This document shows positions 1 through 11,400 of a stretch of DNA of 64,000 bases, one piece after another. Source of the stretch: Dromiciops gliroides (taxonomy: Eukaryota > Chordata > Mammalia > Microbiotheria > Microbiotheriidae); the NCBI RefSeq assembly GCF_019393635.1, contig NC_057863.1, forward strand, positions 621,607,791 to 621,671,790. Reading direction: 5' to 3'. Numbering within the stretch: position 1 is the first letter of the stretch; every line of letters starts with the position of its first letter. Made by a program: the position numbers and the translations under genes. The notes below the pieces were generated by a model, which ran no database searches, was not told the DNA's origin, and was given only the letters and a program-made list of their open reading frames with translations.

Positions 1-650
1 TGTCATCACAGATGAGAAAGCCAAGGCCCAAAGCAATCAAACGCTTTAGATAAGGTCAAACCCAGATTTTCTGGCTTCAAATCTTGGATCCTTTTCTCTG
101 AATCCCACAGAAGCTGTTTGTGAACAGCCTCTCTTTTATCAATTTTTTTCTTTTATCCATTTTAAAAGGGACATCTGTAAGTGGTCTTGCAGACAAGAAG
201 ACCTTCAAGTACCTCCAGACACATACTGGTTGTGTGACCCAGAGTAAGTCATCTAATCTTGCTGCGATTCCAGGAAACTCTAAATTACAAAGAAGTCATA
301 AATCCATGTTGATAGTTTTGTTCATTTGTTTTGTACCTTGCCATGTTATTGGAGTCACTGTCTCAATTAGCTGCTTTACTGATTCTCTGGGGTTTTCTAA
401 GTAAATCTTCACATTATTAACAAGCAGATAGAAGTTTCTCCTCTTTGTCTACATTTATAGGCTTCATTTTATTCTCTTGTCTTATTGTTGTTGCTAAAAT
501 GTCTAGAACTATGCCAAATAGAAGTGGGGGAAGAAAGTACACTTGCTTTAATCTGGGATTTATGGAGAAAGTTTTTAGTGTTTCTTCATTGAAAATTTTG
601 TTAAATTTCTGTTTTAGTTGTATATGTTTTATATTAAAAATAGCCCTTTG

Positions 651-822
651 AGAGGCAGTTAGGTGGCACAGTGGATAAAGCACTGGCCTTGGATTCAGGT
701 GGACCTGAGTTCCAATCTGACCTCAGACACTTGACACTTACTAGCTGTGTGACCCTGGGCAAGTCACTTAACCCTCATTTCCCTGCAAAAAAAAAAGAAA
801 AGAAAAAAAAAGAAAATGGCCC
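651..822 (+). mobile_element. Short tRNA-headed SINE with A tail
   Basis: Head 'aggcagttaggtggcacagtgg' with A-box-like sequence, B box 'gagttccaatctg', then the 'gtgaccctgggcaagtcactta' core and an impure A tail from 786. It sits inside the L1 relic, so it is younger than that element. Confidence 0.9.
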
Positions 823-1044
823 TTTTGTGCTTATGCTTTGTAGGAGAGTATTACACTTTATCAAAGGTCTTTTGTGAATCTATTGATAATCATCATAAGT
901 TTGAGATGCTTTTGTTTTTAATATGATGAATTACATTAATTAGTTTCCTAATATCCAACCATCTTTAGATCTCTGGTATAAATCTAACTTTAAGAGAGAA
1001 AATATTCATTTGTTTTGTTTTTTGTTTTTGTTTGTTTGTTTGTT

Positions 1045-1184
1045 TTGTGGGGCAATGAGGGTTAAGTGACTTGCCCAGGGTCACACAGCTAGTAGTAAGT
1101 GTCAAGTGTCTGAGGTCGGATTTGAACTCAGGTTGTCCTGAATCCAAGGCAGGTGCTCTATCCACTGTGCCACCTAGCTGCCCC
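1045..1184 (-). mobile_element. Short tRNA-headed SINE, antisense
   Basis: Runs from the complement of the A tail (T/G-rich 1010-1048) to the head complement 'gccacctagctgcccc' ending at 1184. Nearly full length. It is the second insertion in the L1 relic. Confidence 0.9.
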
Positions 1185-1297
1185 AAGCAAATATTCTTTT
1201 AAAAATTGCTGTAATCTTGTTGCTAATATTTTGTTTAAAATTAAAGTTAGAGTCAGAATTAGGGCATCAATATTAGTGATAGTGATCTATAATTCAG

Positions 1298-1548
1298 GGG
1301 GCAGCTAGGTGGCAAAGTGAATAGAAGGAGGGGTCTGGAGTCAAGAAGATCTGTTAGATACTTATTAGCTTTATGACCCTAGGCAAGTCATTTAACCCCT
1401 GTTTGCCTCAGTTCCTCATCTGTAAAATGAGGACACACTAGAGAAAGAAAATGACAAACCACTCTAGTATCTTTTCCAAGAAGACTAGATGGACAAATCC
1501 ATGGGGTCACATATAGAGTCAGACATGACTAAATGACCGAATAACAAT
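1298..1548 (+). mobile_element. Long SINE (MAR1-like) with RTE-type tail
   Basis: tRNA-like head 'ggggcagctaggtggc', a CORE-like middle, then 'gacaaaccactctagtatctttt..' and 'ggggtcacatatagagtcagacatgact', which resembles the end of BovB/RTE LINEs. Flanked by near-copies of 'agtgatctataattc' (1276-1291 and about 1549-1564). Confidence 0.8.
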
Positions 1549-2254
1549 AATGATCTATAGTTTCATGTTTTCTAATGTCTTTTTGGTTTGGGTATTAGGA
1601 CAATTTTGTCTCATAAAAGGAATTTAGTAGAATACTTTCTCAATTTGGAGAATAATATAGGCGTTATAATCATTATTTTCTTTAAACATTTGCTATAATT
1701 CACCTATAACTGACTGGATATGAGATTTAAAAAAATTTCCTTTATAACTAGTTCAGTTTCCTTTTCTAAAATTGTGTTTAAGATCTCTTTTTGTGTTCTG
1801 TTAGTTTGGTTATTTTATATTTTTTTGTAAATAATTTTGCTTTTAAAAAAATTCTCCATTTTGTTGGTTTATAAAATGTACAGCAAGCTGATTTTATTTG
1901 ATAGTTTCTTCATCTGCATTGATAAAGGTAGTTTCTTCACTGATAGATCCTTATGCCAATGAAATTATAGATATGGTATATAGACTGATATAGATATACA
2001 TATATATCATATCACCACCAATAGAAGATTGTCTTTCTGGTCATAGACTAAAATGCTTTTTTGTCTGTGGTATTTTGCACATGAGAGGTACTTAAGAGAT
2101 ATCTAATTCAGTTAAATTGGCCAACCTTGTGCCATTCTGAAGAACTAACAAAGAATGAAGACAGAAAAATACTAGATCATAACAAGATCCAGAGCTGAAA
2201 AGGACTTAATGCTCATTTTACAGTGAAGAAAATTGAGGACCAGAAAAAGGGCAA

Positions 2255-2465
2255 TGGTGCCATGGCATAGTAGATTGGGTGCTAGACTTGGAGTGAGGAA
2301 TACTTGGTTTCAAATTTTGCATCAGGCATTTATTAGTTATGTGACCCTGGGCAAGTCACCTAACATCTCAGTGCCTCAGCTTACTTATCTGTAAAACTGA
2401 AGGGGGAAGGGGTGTTTAGACTTGATGTCCTCTAAGGTTCCTTTCAGCTTCAAATTTGTGATCCT
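2255..2465 (+). mobile_element. MIR/THER-type SINE
   Basis: Diverged copy with 'tatgtgaccctgggcaagtcacctaac' and 'ctcagcttacttatctgtaaaactgaag', ending in 'cctctaaggttcctttcagcttcaaatttgtgatcc'. Confidence 0.7.
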
Positions 2466-2469
2466 ATAA

Positions 2470-3140
2470 AAAGGTTAAGTGATTTGCCCAAGATTACCCA
2501 GGCAGTAACAGGCAGACAGAGCCAGGATTCTAAAGTGGGTCCCTTGGTTCCAAGTTCAGCACTCTTTAAACTGTACTGTGCTCAGTTTCATAATGAAAAG
2601 GTCAACGGAGACCTTGAAGAGAATAATTCAGTCAAGCAGTAGGGTCAGAAGCCAGTTTGCAGTGGGTAAAGTGGACCCAGCACGCCTCTTTTTTACACCG
2701 ATGGTGTACATTAGAGGGATAGAGTTAGAGAGAATTGAAGAAAGCAGCTAAAAAGAAAGGAGATGGGAAAGAGCCAGGGATCAGTTAATAAGCACAGTAC
2801 AGTATTCCATACAGTACTGCTTAGCCTCCTATTATGCAGAGAAATAAAGCCCACATTGCCTTGCTCCAGAAGTGGCTGCTTGCCAATGACTGATGGAATG
2901 CTCCCTGGGGATCGTGAAGGAGCTTATAAACAACTGTTTGATGAATTTCATCTGACACTTTCCCTATGTGGTGAACCATTGCTGTAATGAGGACCATTCA
3001 ATAAGCTGCCTCGCAGCTCTCTCTCTCTCTAGCACCAACAGAGCATTCATTTGTTGTGCATGTTGCTGACCAATAATTGGAAATACAAGCCTATGCTCAC
3101 TTCAAGATGGTTTTAAGCTATGTGCAAGGGCCATCTTTAT
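2470..3140. other. No gene or clear repeat recognised
   Basis: 2470-2590 looks like a worn MIR fragment in reverse. The rest is unique-looking. Short open frames here lack coding character. Confidence 0.4.
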
Positions 3141-3144
3141 TTGG

Positions 3145-3385
3145 AGCAGTAGTGCCTAGATTGTTGGTCTTGCAGGCCAGAAAACCTAGTTTTGGTTCCC
3201 ATTGACATTTTTCTGCTTTTGTGATCCTGGACAATTCACTTAACCTCTTTGAGACTTCATTTCCTCATGGATAAAATGAGGCTCATAGCATTACTCTGAG
3301 GAGCAAAACAACTCAAATAGTCAACAAGCATTTATCAAGTGCTTACTGTGTGCCAAGCACTGTGCACTTTAGAAGGAAGATGCTA
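3145..3385 (+). mobile_element. MIR-type SINE, old
   Basis: 'tgatcctggacaattcacttaacctctttgagacttcatttcctca' followed by a 'caagcatttatcaagtgcttactgtgtgccaagcactg' module common in old mammalian repeats. Confidence 0.6.
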
Positions 3386-3470
3386 TAAAAATGTGAGGTA
3401 TTATTGTTGTTGTGATCATTATATGCAGAATGTCAAACCAGAGGAATTCTATGTCTAATATCATTTTTAT

Positions 3471-3471
3471 C

Positions 3472-3563
<92 letters not shown>

Positions 3564-3580
3564 CTCTCTTTCTCTCTCCT
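3471..3580 (+). repeat. (CT)n dinucleotide tract
   Basis: About 110 bp of nearly pure CT with a few TTT or CC interruptions. A pure pyrimidine strand such as this is prone to length change and triplex formation. Confidence 0.98.
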
Positions 3581-3757
3581 CTTATAATTCTCTAACTGTC
3601 AATGGTATGATACGAATGAAAAACCCAAGAGAGAGAGTTTCTGGGTAATGCATAATCAGTTTATTAATTATACTAGCTAATAATAAACTGATTTTCAGTG
3701 GTTACTCTTAGTAACCAAACACAAAAACCATGGAGAGCCTAAAAGTTTATATATATA

Positions 3758-3903
3758 TTTTGGGGGGGTGGGGCAATGAGGGTGAAGTGACTTGCCCAAG
3801 GTCACACAGCTAGTAAGTGTCAAGTGTCTGAAATCAGATTTGAAGTCAGGTCCTCCTGAATATAAAGCTGGTGCTTTATCCACTTCACCATCTAGCTGCC
3901 CCA
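3758..3903 (-). mobile_element. Short tRNA-headed SINE, antisense
   Basis: Full-length but diverged: 'tgaaatcagatttgaagtcagg' in the B-box region and 'caccatctagctgcccc' at the head, ending 3902. Confidence 0.88.
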
Positions 3904-3939
3904 ACAAGTATTTATTTTGATTTTGGTTTTGGTTTTGGT

Positions 3940-3995
3940 CTTTGAGGGACAATGAGGGTTAAGTGACTTGCCCAGGGTTACACAGCTAGTAAGAA
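3940..3995 (-). mobile_element. SINE 3' fragment, antisense
   Basis: Only 'gggacaatgagggttaagtgacttgcccagggttacacagctagtaag' remains: a 5'-truncated insertion about 40 bp after the previous copy, with a (GGTTTT)n A-tail complement at 3915-3940. Confidence 0.8.
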
Positions 3996-4409
3996 TATAC
4001 TTTCAGAAAAGGGGGTGTCCCCTGACAGGTGAAAATCAACCCTCAACCCTGAGGAGCTGGGTTAGGAGTCTTCAGCTCCTCTTGCTGCTTGATCATGAGA
4101 TTCAACTGTCTCCAGCAATTTGGACAGGATAATCCATCTCCTCCTCCACCACTCTGGCTGGTTTTCTCCTTCATGAGTTGGGTCACCTTCAATTTTTATG
4201 GAGGATTTCAAGGACAGGGCTGTATTGGATTCTGTTTTTCCGCCCTGCATTTTCCCTGAGGGTTAGATGTAATCTCATCTATCAATTATGTCCTTCAAAG
4301 ACAGATTGACTGATTTTCTACAGGGGTTGGATCCTAAATGAGGAAATAAAAAGCCTGGATCCTAACTAATAATTGATTATTAATATACTAATAAAATAAT
4401 AACTTCTGT

Positions 4410-5092
4410 CTGATGTGGGATGGAATTTGGGGTCAAATTGATCATGAGTCGTCCCAAAAGAATTACAAGACTCAGTGACTCAGTTTCCCAAGTTTTATTG
4501 CAATACTATGAGTGACCACAGGGAGAGAACCAGAATATTGGAAAGGTTTCTCTCAAATAGTGAAAGAAAAGACAGTCATATTTATAGTATAGATAAATTG
4601 ATTATCAGTCTCATTATAATAATCTCCACCTTGGGGAGGTACAGGGGAGGGCTTATCCTATTTTGGAGTCCCTGGGGGTCCTAAACCAACTCCCAAGGCA
4701 GGTACCTTTTTCAGTGGAGGTGTGTTTTGGGGGTTTACACATCATAAGGTAAATCTGGGGACAAATTTGGCCTTTTCTGCGCATGTCTCTTTCTGATTCC
4801 CATGGCTAGTTTCAAAATATAATCATTTTTCATTAGAATTTCTATAGGTTATCTTTTCCTTTATTGTTATTTTGACCTGACCTGTTCTGGTCCGTTTTGG
4901 ATATTGATCACTATGGGTACGAGAACCTAACATAAGTTATCCATTAACTAGGATCTAATTCCCTTTTGGAGCTAATATCTGAATTAGAGCTTGGGTCTTG
5001 GGTTTTTCTATTAACCCTTTTTTGCATCCTACGTCATGCCCATGGTCTTTTTCAGTCATTATTAGACCAAGAGAAGTAGAGCTAGGGGACCA
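4410..5092 (-). mobile_element. LTR-like element, antisense (uncertain)
   Basis: The plus strand starts 'tgtctgatgtggga' and ends '..ggggacca'. Inside, 'cagtttcccaagttttattgcaatact' carries an AATAAA on the minus strand, as in an LTR R region. Sequence 4020-4400 next to it is unassigned and might be internal element sequence; a 62-codon open frame at 4250-4062 (minus) is too short to name. Confidence 0.4.
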
Positions 5093-5235
5093 GCTATTCC
5101 TGCTCTAGCATTTTATAGATGAATTCTCTTTAATCACTCCTGACTCCTCAATTTTAATGTTCTCAAAGGGTGTACCCTAGACTTCCTTCCTTTCCCTTCT
5201 CTTCCCTCTTGGCAATATCGGAACTTCGGGATTTC

Positions 5236-5735
5236 ACAATCAGAAAGAATTTCAGAAACCAGGTAGTACACTCGTGCCTGACCAAGCAAGGGATCATCCA
5301 ATCTTTTCTTGAAGACTTTTAGTAATGGAGAACCCACTGTCTCCCGTGGTAGCCCATTCCACTTCTGGAAAGCCCTAATCGTTAGGAAGGTCATCCCCAC
5401 ATGAAATCAGTCTGCCCCTCTTCCACTTCTATCTATTGTTCCTCATTTTACTCTGTGTGGCCAAGAAAAATCTAATTCCTTTTCCTCATGACTCTCCTTT
5501 ACATCACTTTAATGGCTATTTTCCACCCCTACTCCCACCTTCACCCTGAGCCTTTTCTGCTTCAGGTGAAATATTCCCTATTCCTTCAAAGAGTCTTCAA
5601 TCAGCTGTAGTCACTTAGCCTTTCTCTGTACACTCCCTGGATTATCAATGACCTTCCCAAAATGTCACGCCCCAAACTGAACTCTAGGTGTTGTCTGACT
5701 AGGGCAAAGCATACAAGGATTGATACCTCCCTCAT
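5236..5735 (-). mobile_element. CR1/L3-type LINE 3' end, antisense
   Basis: Shows the family landmarks in order: 'gaacccactgtctcccgtggtagcccattccact', 'tgttaggaaggt' (as cgttaggaagg), 'tgtacactccctggattatcaatgaccttcc', 'ccccaaactgaactctaggtgttgtctgactagg'. Old and interrupted by small indels. Confidence 0.72.
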
Positions 5736-5739
5736 TCAA

Positions 5740-6340
5740 TTCAATTCAACAAACATTAAACATCTCCCACATCCAAGGCTAGGTTCTAAGGATACAAAGA
5801 TAAAAGTGAAGCAAGGTCTACCCTCAAGAAACTTACATTCTATTGCAGGTATATGTAAATAATAAGTATATGCCAAGTTATAAAAATAATTTCAAGACTT
5901 AAAACTCTGATCAATGCAATAAGTAACCATGATTCCAGAGAGCCCATCAGGAAGCATGTTGCCCACCTCTTGACAGAGCTGATGGACTCAGGGTAAAGAC
6001 TGCCATATTTTTTGGATATGTAGGAATAAGTTTTGCTTGATTGTGCATATTTGTTAGGTTTTCTTTTTTTTTCTTTCCATGCAGGGGGTAAGTAGGGGGG
6101 AGAGAAAATAGATTTTTGTTCATTGGAAAAATAAAAGAGTGACAATAACTGGAGAGAATAAGGAAAGGTGTCTTGCATCTAGTGACACCTGAACTGTGCT
6201 TTGGAGGAGGCTAGGGATTTCAAGAAGCAGAGGTGATGAGAGAGTGCATTCCAGGCATGGGCATAGCCTGTGCAAAGTCAGGAGATGGAAAACTGCCCAC
6301 TGGAAACAGCCAGGACAGGCCACATTGACTTATAGGTGAG
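5740..6340. mobile_element. Ancient interspersed repeat pieces
   Basis: 5740-5850 has 'caacaaacattaaacatc..ggatacaaagataaaagtgaa..ctcaagaaacttacattcta'. 6130-6320 has 'tgctttggaggaggctagg..gagtgcattccaggcatgggcatagcctgtgcaaag'. The second piece recurs at 25380-25705, so this is a shared old family that I cannot name securely. Confidence 0.5.
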
Positions 6341-6499
6341 TTCATGAAAGGGGAATGAAAGTACTAAGATCAAAACGGTAGAATGGAGCTTGACATGAAA
6401 TCTACATCACAGGGCTGTTCTGGGGATCAAAGGAGGCATTATGTGTAAAGGGCTTTGCAAACCTTAAAAAAAAACTCTATGAGAACGAACAGAAGAGGG

Positions 6500-7190
6500 C
6501 TTGGGGCAGAGACTTGACTATGATCGGGGACAATATATGGATGATGATGCAGCAAAAGAGATGGAGGAGGAGCTGTCAGAGAGGTAGGAGGAAGACCAAG
6601 AGAGAGAGAGAGCAGTGTCATGAAAACCCAGAGGGAAGACAGTATGTGGGAGAGGGTAATCCACAGGGTCAAAAGCTGCAGAGAGGTCAAGACGGATGAG
6701 GATCTAGAAAAAAGGACCCCAGCACACGTACGTGGTTAATTAATCAAATAGTAAACGTGGGTCTGGTTGTTAAGATTAACTTTAGGATTAGGAGACTTCA
6801 TGTTGGAATAGAGCCATACTCTTTTTAGCAAGTACAGTGGAGTCCTTTGTGTAATCAGCATGTATTTACATTTTGTTCCATCTCAGGGGCTTTTATAAGG
6901 GAGGCAGGGCAGGATAGTAGGATATTTGGAGATGGAGATCTCGGTTGGCCAAAAATTAATCGTTTGGGAAAATCTTGGGACAATCCTTTTTTTCTGCCCT
7001 GGGCCTCCCACCTCCCTGATTTTGCACAGATTTTCCATCAGGACAGGAATGTGCTCTTTCCATACCTCTGACTCTTTAAAAATTTCTTTTCTTATAGGAC
7101 TCAGTCTAGGGGCGATCTACTCAGTAAGGCCTTCCCCAGCTAGTCTAATTGGTCAGTGTCTCCTTCCTCCTCAAAGGAATGTAAATTAGA
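6500..7190. other. No gene recognised; worn repeat remnants
   Basis: 6585-6660 echoes the same ancient family. 6890-7190 is unique-looking, with a CCAAT-like 'ctaattggtcagtg' at 7146. No coding signal. Confidence 0.35.
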
Positions 7191-7252
7191 GGCATGCTGG
7201 TGAAGATTCTTTAGGAAAAAAGAAATGTATGCAAGATAGACATTTTTACTTT

Positions 7253-7402
7253 AAATTTTTTTTTTGGTGGGGCAATGGGGGTTAAGTGACTTGCCCAGGG
7301 TCACACAGTTAATACGCGTCAAGTGTCTGAGGCCGGATTTGAACTCAGGCACTCCTGAATCCAGGGCCAGTGCTTTATCCACTGTGCCACCTAGCTGCCC
7401 CC
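7253..7402 (-). mobile_element. Short tRNA-headed SINE, antisense, young-looking
   Basis: Close to consensus: 'gaggccggatttgaactcaggcactcctgaatccagggccagtgc', head complement ending 7402, T run at 7253-7265. Flanked by imperfect 'aagatagacattttta' (7222-7238) and 'aagatatgcattttta' (7404-7419) target duplications. Confidence 0.92.
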
Positions 7403-7507
7403 CAAGATATGCATTTTTAATCTAATCTGCATTTTTATCTCTTCCTCAAGTCTAGTAACTCAGCAAAACAGTAAACCAAGTCCTGATTTAGAAGGATTTT
7501 TTGTTTT

Positions 7508-7770
7508 CCAAGGTGGTAGCTAGGTGGTACAGTGGATAGAGTGATGGGCCTGAAATCAGGAGGATTCATCTTCATGAGTTCAAATCAGGCCTCAGACATT
7601 TAGTAGCTGTGTGACCCTGGACAAGTCACTTCACCCTGTTTGCCTCAGTTTCCTCATCTGTCAAATGAGCTAGAGAAGGAAATGGCAAGTCACTCCAGTA
7701 TCTTTGCCAAGAAAACCCCAAATGGGATCACGGAGAGTCGGACACAACTAAAACAACTCAACCACACCAA
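7508..7770 (+). mobile_element. Long SINE (MAR1-like), full length
   Basis: 'gtagctaggtggtacagtggatagagtgatgggcctg' head, CORE-like middle, then 'ccactccagtatctttgccaagaaaacc' and 'gggatcacggagagtcggacacaact'. The last part is the BovB/RTE-like end. Confidence 0.85.
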
Positions 7771-8167
7771 AAAGTGTTCATGCTGAAAACAACTGCCTTT
7801 ATCACATCTCTCTGAATATAAGTTCCTTGAGGGCAGGGATTCCCTAATACTTAATCACAGTGCATGACACATACTGGGCAATTAATACGTGTTGGTCAGA
7901 TTGACTTGAATTTTATTTGATGCCTCAGAATTTAGAGGGGTTTGGAGAGGCATGCTTTGTATGCCCAAAGGCTCTCACAAAAGAAGACCTAGGAAGGAAG
8001 GCTTTAAGCAATGCTTTCTTTTCTCTTGACAAATTTCCTCTTGGAAAGCAGAGGCATTTATGTTCATTCTTTTCAATAAGAAACACTGAAGCATCTAATC
8101 ATAATAATGCTTAATTATAGTTGACAAAAGGAGCTTCGAGGTTTACAAAGCACTTTATAACCAGTTT

Positions 8168-8710
8168 AATTTCAGGGAATTTCACAGTTGGAAGGAGTCT
8201 TGGCCAACTGAAATCTTTTTTTTTTTTAAATCTCCATGATAATATACCAAAGAAGTGGCCATCTGGCCTTTGTTTGCATTCCTCCACTGACAGGGAACAC
8301 ACTACCTCTCAGGGTTGAGCCCCCCACTGTACTTTGGAGCAGCTCTCATTGTTAGGAAGTTCTCCTGACATCCAGCCAAAATTTTGCCTTTTTATAACTT
8401 CCACCCATTATTCCTTATTCTTTTTTCTAAGGACAAGCAAGACAAATGTAATCACTCCTTCACATGACAGCACTTCAAATAATTCCACCATGTTTCCACT
8501 GATTCTCCTCTTCTCCAGGCTCAATATCCTAGTTCCTTCTAGCACTCCACATATGACATGGACTCAAGGTCCTTCATTATGCTGATAGCCATCCCCTCTT
8601 CTGGACATTCTCCACCTCATCGATGTTCTTCAACTGTGCTACTCAGAATCAATCACAGATGAGGTGTGACAAGGACAGAGGATAATTAAGACATTCATCA
8701 CTTTGGTCTT
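8168..8710 (-). mobile_element. CR1/L3-type LINE 3' end, antisense
   Basis: 'tcacagttggaagg', 'ctctcattgttaggaagttctcctgacatccagcc', 'gacatggactcaaggtccttc', 'cttctggacattctccacctcatcgatgttcttc'. These are the same landmarks as the 5.2-kb copy. Confidence 0.75.
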
Positions 8711-8714
8711 GGAT

Positions 8715-9065
8715 GCTAGACCCTCTTAATATTCTCTGGTCCCCCTTGCTTGTAGAAGGCTCTTCTTCCTCAACTCCACCTACTGATTTTTTTGGCTTCT
8801 TTCAAGTATCAACTAAAATCCTCTCTTGTACAGGAAGTCTTTTCCAACCCCTCTGTATTCTAGTAAGTTCCCTCTGTTAATTATTTCCTACTTCTCCTGC
8901 ATGTAGCTTCTTTATATATATTTGTTTTCATGCTTTCTCTTCCATTATATTGTAAGCTCCTTGAGGGCAAGGACTGTCTTTTGCCTCTTTTTGTATCCCC
9001 AGTGCTCAGTATACTGCCTGTCACATAGTAGGTTCTTATTAAATATTGATTGATTGATTTGATCC
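8715..9065 (-). mobile_element. L2 LINE 3' end, antisense
   Basis: 'aggaagtcttttccaacccctctgtattc', 'attgtaagctccttgagggcaaggactgtcttttgcctctttttgtatccccagtgctcagtatactgcctgtcacatagtaggttcttattaaatattgattga': the classic L2 end. Confidence 0.75.
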
Positions 9066-9084
9066 TCACACAAAACCTTTGAAG

Positions 9085-9360
9085 TAGATGCTATACATTA
9101 TCATATATAGTATAGAACAGATAATATAGTATATAATATATCATACATATTATGCCATATACCATGATATATTGTACTATATAGTATATGCACTTTACAT
9201 AGAACATTTACTACATACATACTAGATATGTAGTATATTATACTATTAAAATATGCTATATATTGTATTATATTACATTGTTATGTTGTGCTATAATATT
9301 ATTATACTATATTATATATCATAATACATACTATATTATAATATATAACATGTTCATTCC
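9085..9360. repeat. AT-rich low-complexity block
   Basis: About 275 bp of alternating ATA/TAT words with very little C or G. It looks like a decayed (TA)n or (ATAT)n microsatellite. Confidence 0.9.
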
Positions 9361-9423
9361 CATTTTACAATTTTAAGAAATCTAAGCTTAAAGGTTGTGT
9401 CTTGTCCATGATTGTGCATTTAG

Positions 9424-9720
9424 CATCACAGAATGTTAGAACTGGAAAGAGGCCATTTGGTCTAAACCACACCTAAATAAGAATTTTCTCTATTTTATAC
9501 CTGACCAGTAGTCACCCAGCATCTATCTGAAGACCTCCAATGAGGAGGAACCTACCACTACTGAGGCAGACCATTTGGCTTTGGGAGAGCTCTATCAGGA
9601 AGATTTTCCTGACCTCAAACCTAAATCTGTCCCTCTGTAGCTTCCTCCCTTCGCTCCTAGTTCTGCTTTCTGGGACCAAGCAGATGAGGCGAATCCTTCA
9701 TCAGACTGGGGCCATGACTT
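9424..9720 (-). mobile_element. CR1/L3-type LINE fragment, antisense
   Basis: 'acagaatgttagaactggaaagaggcc', 'aggaggaacctaccactactgaggcagaccatttggctttgggagagctc', 'ctcctagttctgctttctgggaccaagcag'. Confidence 0.7.
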
Positions 9721-10053
9721 CTGAACCATCTGTCGGGCCCACAAATGCTTGTTTCCGCTTTGCCAAAGGGATGGGAACATTTCGCCAGGAAGCTAAGTTC
9801 CATCCCAACATCCTCTCTCTGTGCCTCTTTCCACCTCTGCCCAGGCTTTTCCAAATGTCATAAATCTTCTGATGTGACACATGCACAACTTGGTAGAAAT
9901 TTCAGTCATGGGACTCAAAGGCTTAATGAACTGCGACCACCAAGAAGAAAATGATCTAGAGACATTTCACTTGGGAAAAACAAAAACAAAAACAAAACAT
10001 TGACCTGGATGGGGAGGGTCTGTTTGAAGAAAGTCTCCCTCAGGAGGCAAAAT

Positions 10054-10570
10054 CACAGAAGCCCAGGATTTCAGAGCTGGAGGGGACCTCGAGGCCAGCG
10101 ATTCCTAAAGAAGAATCCTCTCTACACCCTGGTCATCCAGCCTGTGTTTGATGACCTCTAGTAAAGAACCCTGACCCCCCCACACCACCACCTCCCAAGG
10201 CAGCTCATTTTACATTGGGATGGTTTTCATTGTTAGGGCGTTTTCCTTTACAACAAATTTAAATTCACCCCTTCCCAACTTCTATTGGTTATTTCAAGTT
10301 CTGACCTCTGGGGCTAAATAGAAAAAAGCCTGATTATCCTTCCACAGTATGACATATCTCTCAAATATTTGAAGATATTTATCACATTTCTCTCTCTGAC
10401 TTGGGTTCTCCCATAATAACCCCGAGTCTCCTCTTCTCTAAGCCAGACATCTCCAGTTCCTTCCACTGTTTCTTATGTGTTATAGAATTAAGGGCCTTCA
10501 ATCAATCGATGCCTGTCTCTAAGACTCTTTGGCCTTTCAATGATCTTCCTAATTTGTGGCTCCAGAATGA
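10054..10570 (-). mobile_element. CR1/L3-type LINE 3' end, antisense
   Basis: 'gatttcagagctggaggggacctcgaggcc', 'cctcccaaggcagctcattttacattgggatggttttcattgttaggg', 'caaatatttgaagatatttatcacatttc'. It is cut off by the ATCT microsatellite. Confidence 0.72.
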
Positions 10571-10571
10571 A

Positions 10572-10593
10572 ATTATCTATCTATCTATCTATC

Positions 10594-10624
<31 letters not shown>

Positions 10625-10855
10625 ATCTATCTATATATCATCCATCCATCTATCAATCTATCATCTATCAATCATCTATCTATCTATCTATCTCTATCGT
10701 CTATCTCGATCATCTATCTCGATCATCTATCATCTATCAATCAATCTATCATCTATCTCTATATATCATCAATCTATCTGTCAATTATCTATTTATCTAT
10801 CTAATTATCTATCATCTCTATAGATCTATATCAATCTATCATCTATCTATTGTGT
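10572..10855 (+). repeat. (ATCT)n microsatellite, long and interrupted
   Basis: About 280 bp of ATCT/ATCA/ATCG variants. The frame reads as Ile-Tyr-Leu-Ser peptides with no coding meaning. It abuts an antisense LTR-like element on its right. Confidence 0.97.
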
Positions 10856-11400
10856 TGTTTAAAATCTAAATGTGGGTTCTAATCTGTTCCCTCAGTTTTG
10901 GGGGGAAACTGGCTAAAATCATTGATAAATTCAACAAGAATTTAAGGTGTATTAAAAGATATATTATAAGATAGCAAAGAGAGAGAAAGATTGAGAAAAA
11001 ATTCCTTATAGCATGGACAATCCTAGCTTTCTTTTTTTTTTTTTTTGCGGGGCAATGGGGGTTAAGTGACTTGCCCAGGGTCACACAGCTAATAAGTGTC
11101 TAGTGTCTGAGGCCGGATTTGAACTCAGGTACTCCTGAATCCAGGGCCGGTGCTCTCTCCACTTCGCCACCTAGCTGCCCCAATCCTAGCTTTCTTAACA
11201 GCGCATGTGAAGTCCAGCCACCAAGCTGATGTCTTGAACCAAAATAAAAGATCCCATCTGCCAGCCTCAGCTTCCTACTTCCTGTCTTTCTCCCAGAAAT
11301 GGGAGGTTCTTCAAGTTGATTGACAGAGAGAAGTTTCCTGTTTATGTGGCAGTCCATAGCCTCTGAGAACTCACTCTCCTCAGGGTTGCCCACATGTGAT
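10856..11400 (-). mobile_element. LTR-like element, antisense (copy A)
   Basis: Aligns with 13183-13520: both carry 'gtgttgtttaaa..atctaaatgtgggttctaatctg', 'ttttggggggaaactggctaaaatca', 'tattaaaagatat', 'ccttatagcatgga' and 'cccagaaatgggaggntcntcaagttgattg'. On the minus strand this gives a CCAAT-type box, a poly(A) signal region and a terminal part, as in a solo LTR. A SINE is inserted at 11031-11181. Confidence 0.6.
11031..11181 (-). mobile_element. Short SINE inserted in an LTR, with target duplication
   Basis: Near-consensus antisense copy. The 16-bp CAATCCTAGCTTTCTT is present on both sides (11018-11033 and 11181-11196), and the empty equivalent is visible in LTR copy B at 13347-13361. 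Confidence 0.95.

Larger units (their letters stand above)
380..1960 (-). pseudogene. Antisense L1 ORF2 (reverse transcriptase) relic
   Basis: Positions 440-650, 820-1040, 1190-1295 and 1550-1900 read in order like the complement of the middle of mammalian L1 ORF2. Landmarks are the 'gctaaaatgtctag..atgccaaatag' stretch, 'atcaaaggtcttttgtgaatctattgataatcat', 'agggcatcaatattagtgat' and 'ggtattaggacaattttgtctcataaaagg'. It is full of stops and frameshifts, and three SINEs split it. It is long dead. Confidence 0.65.

Noticed and set aside
4062..4250. 62-codon minus frame beside an LTR-like element, considered as retroviral gag or pol
   Set aside because: No zinc knuckle, protease or polymerase motif, and too short to assign.
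10401..10869. Open frames of 109-140 codons reading Ile-Tyr-Leu-Ser repeats
   Set aside because: Translation of the ATCT microsatellite.
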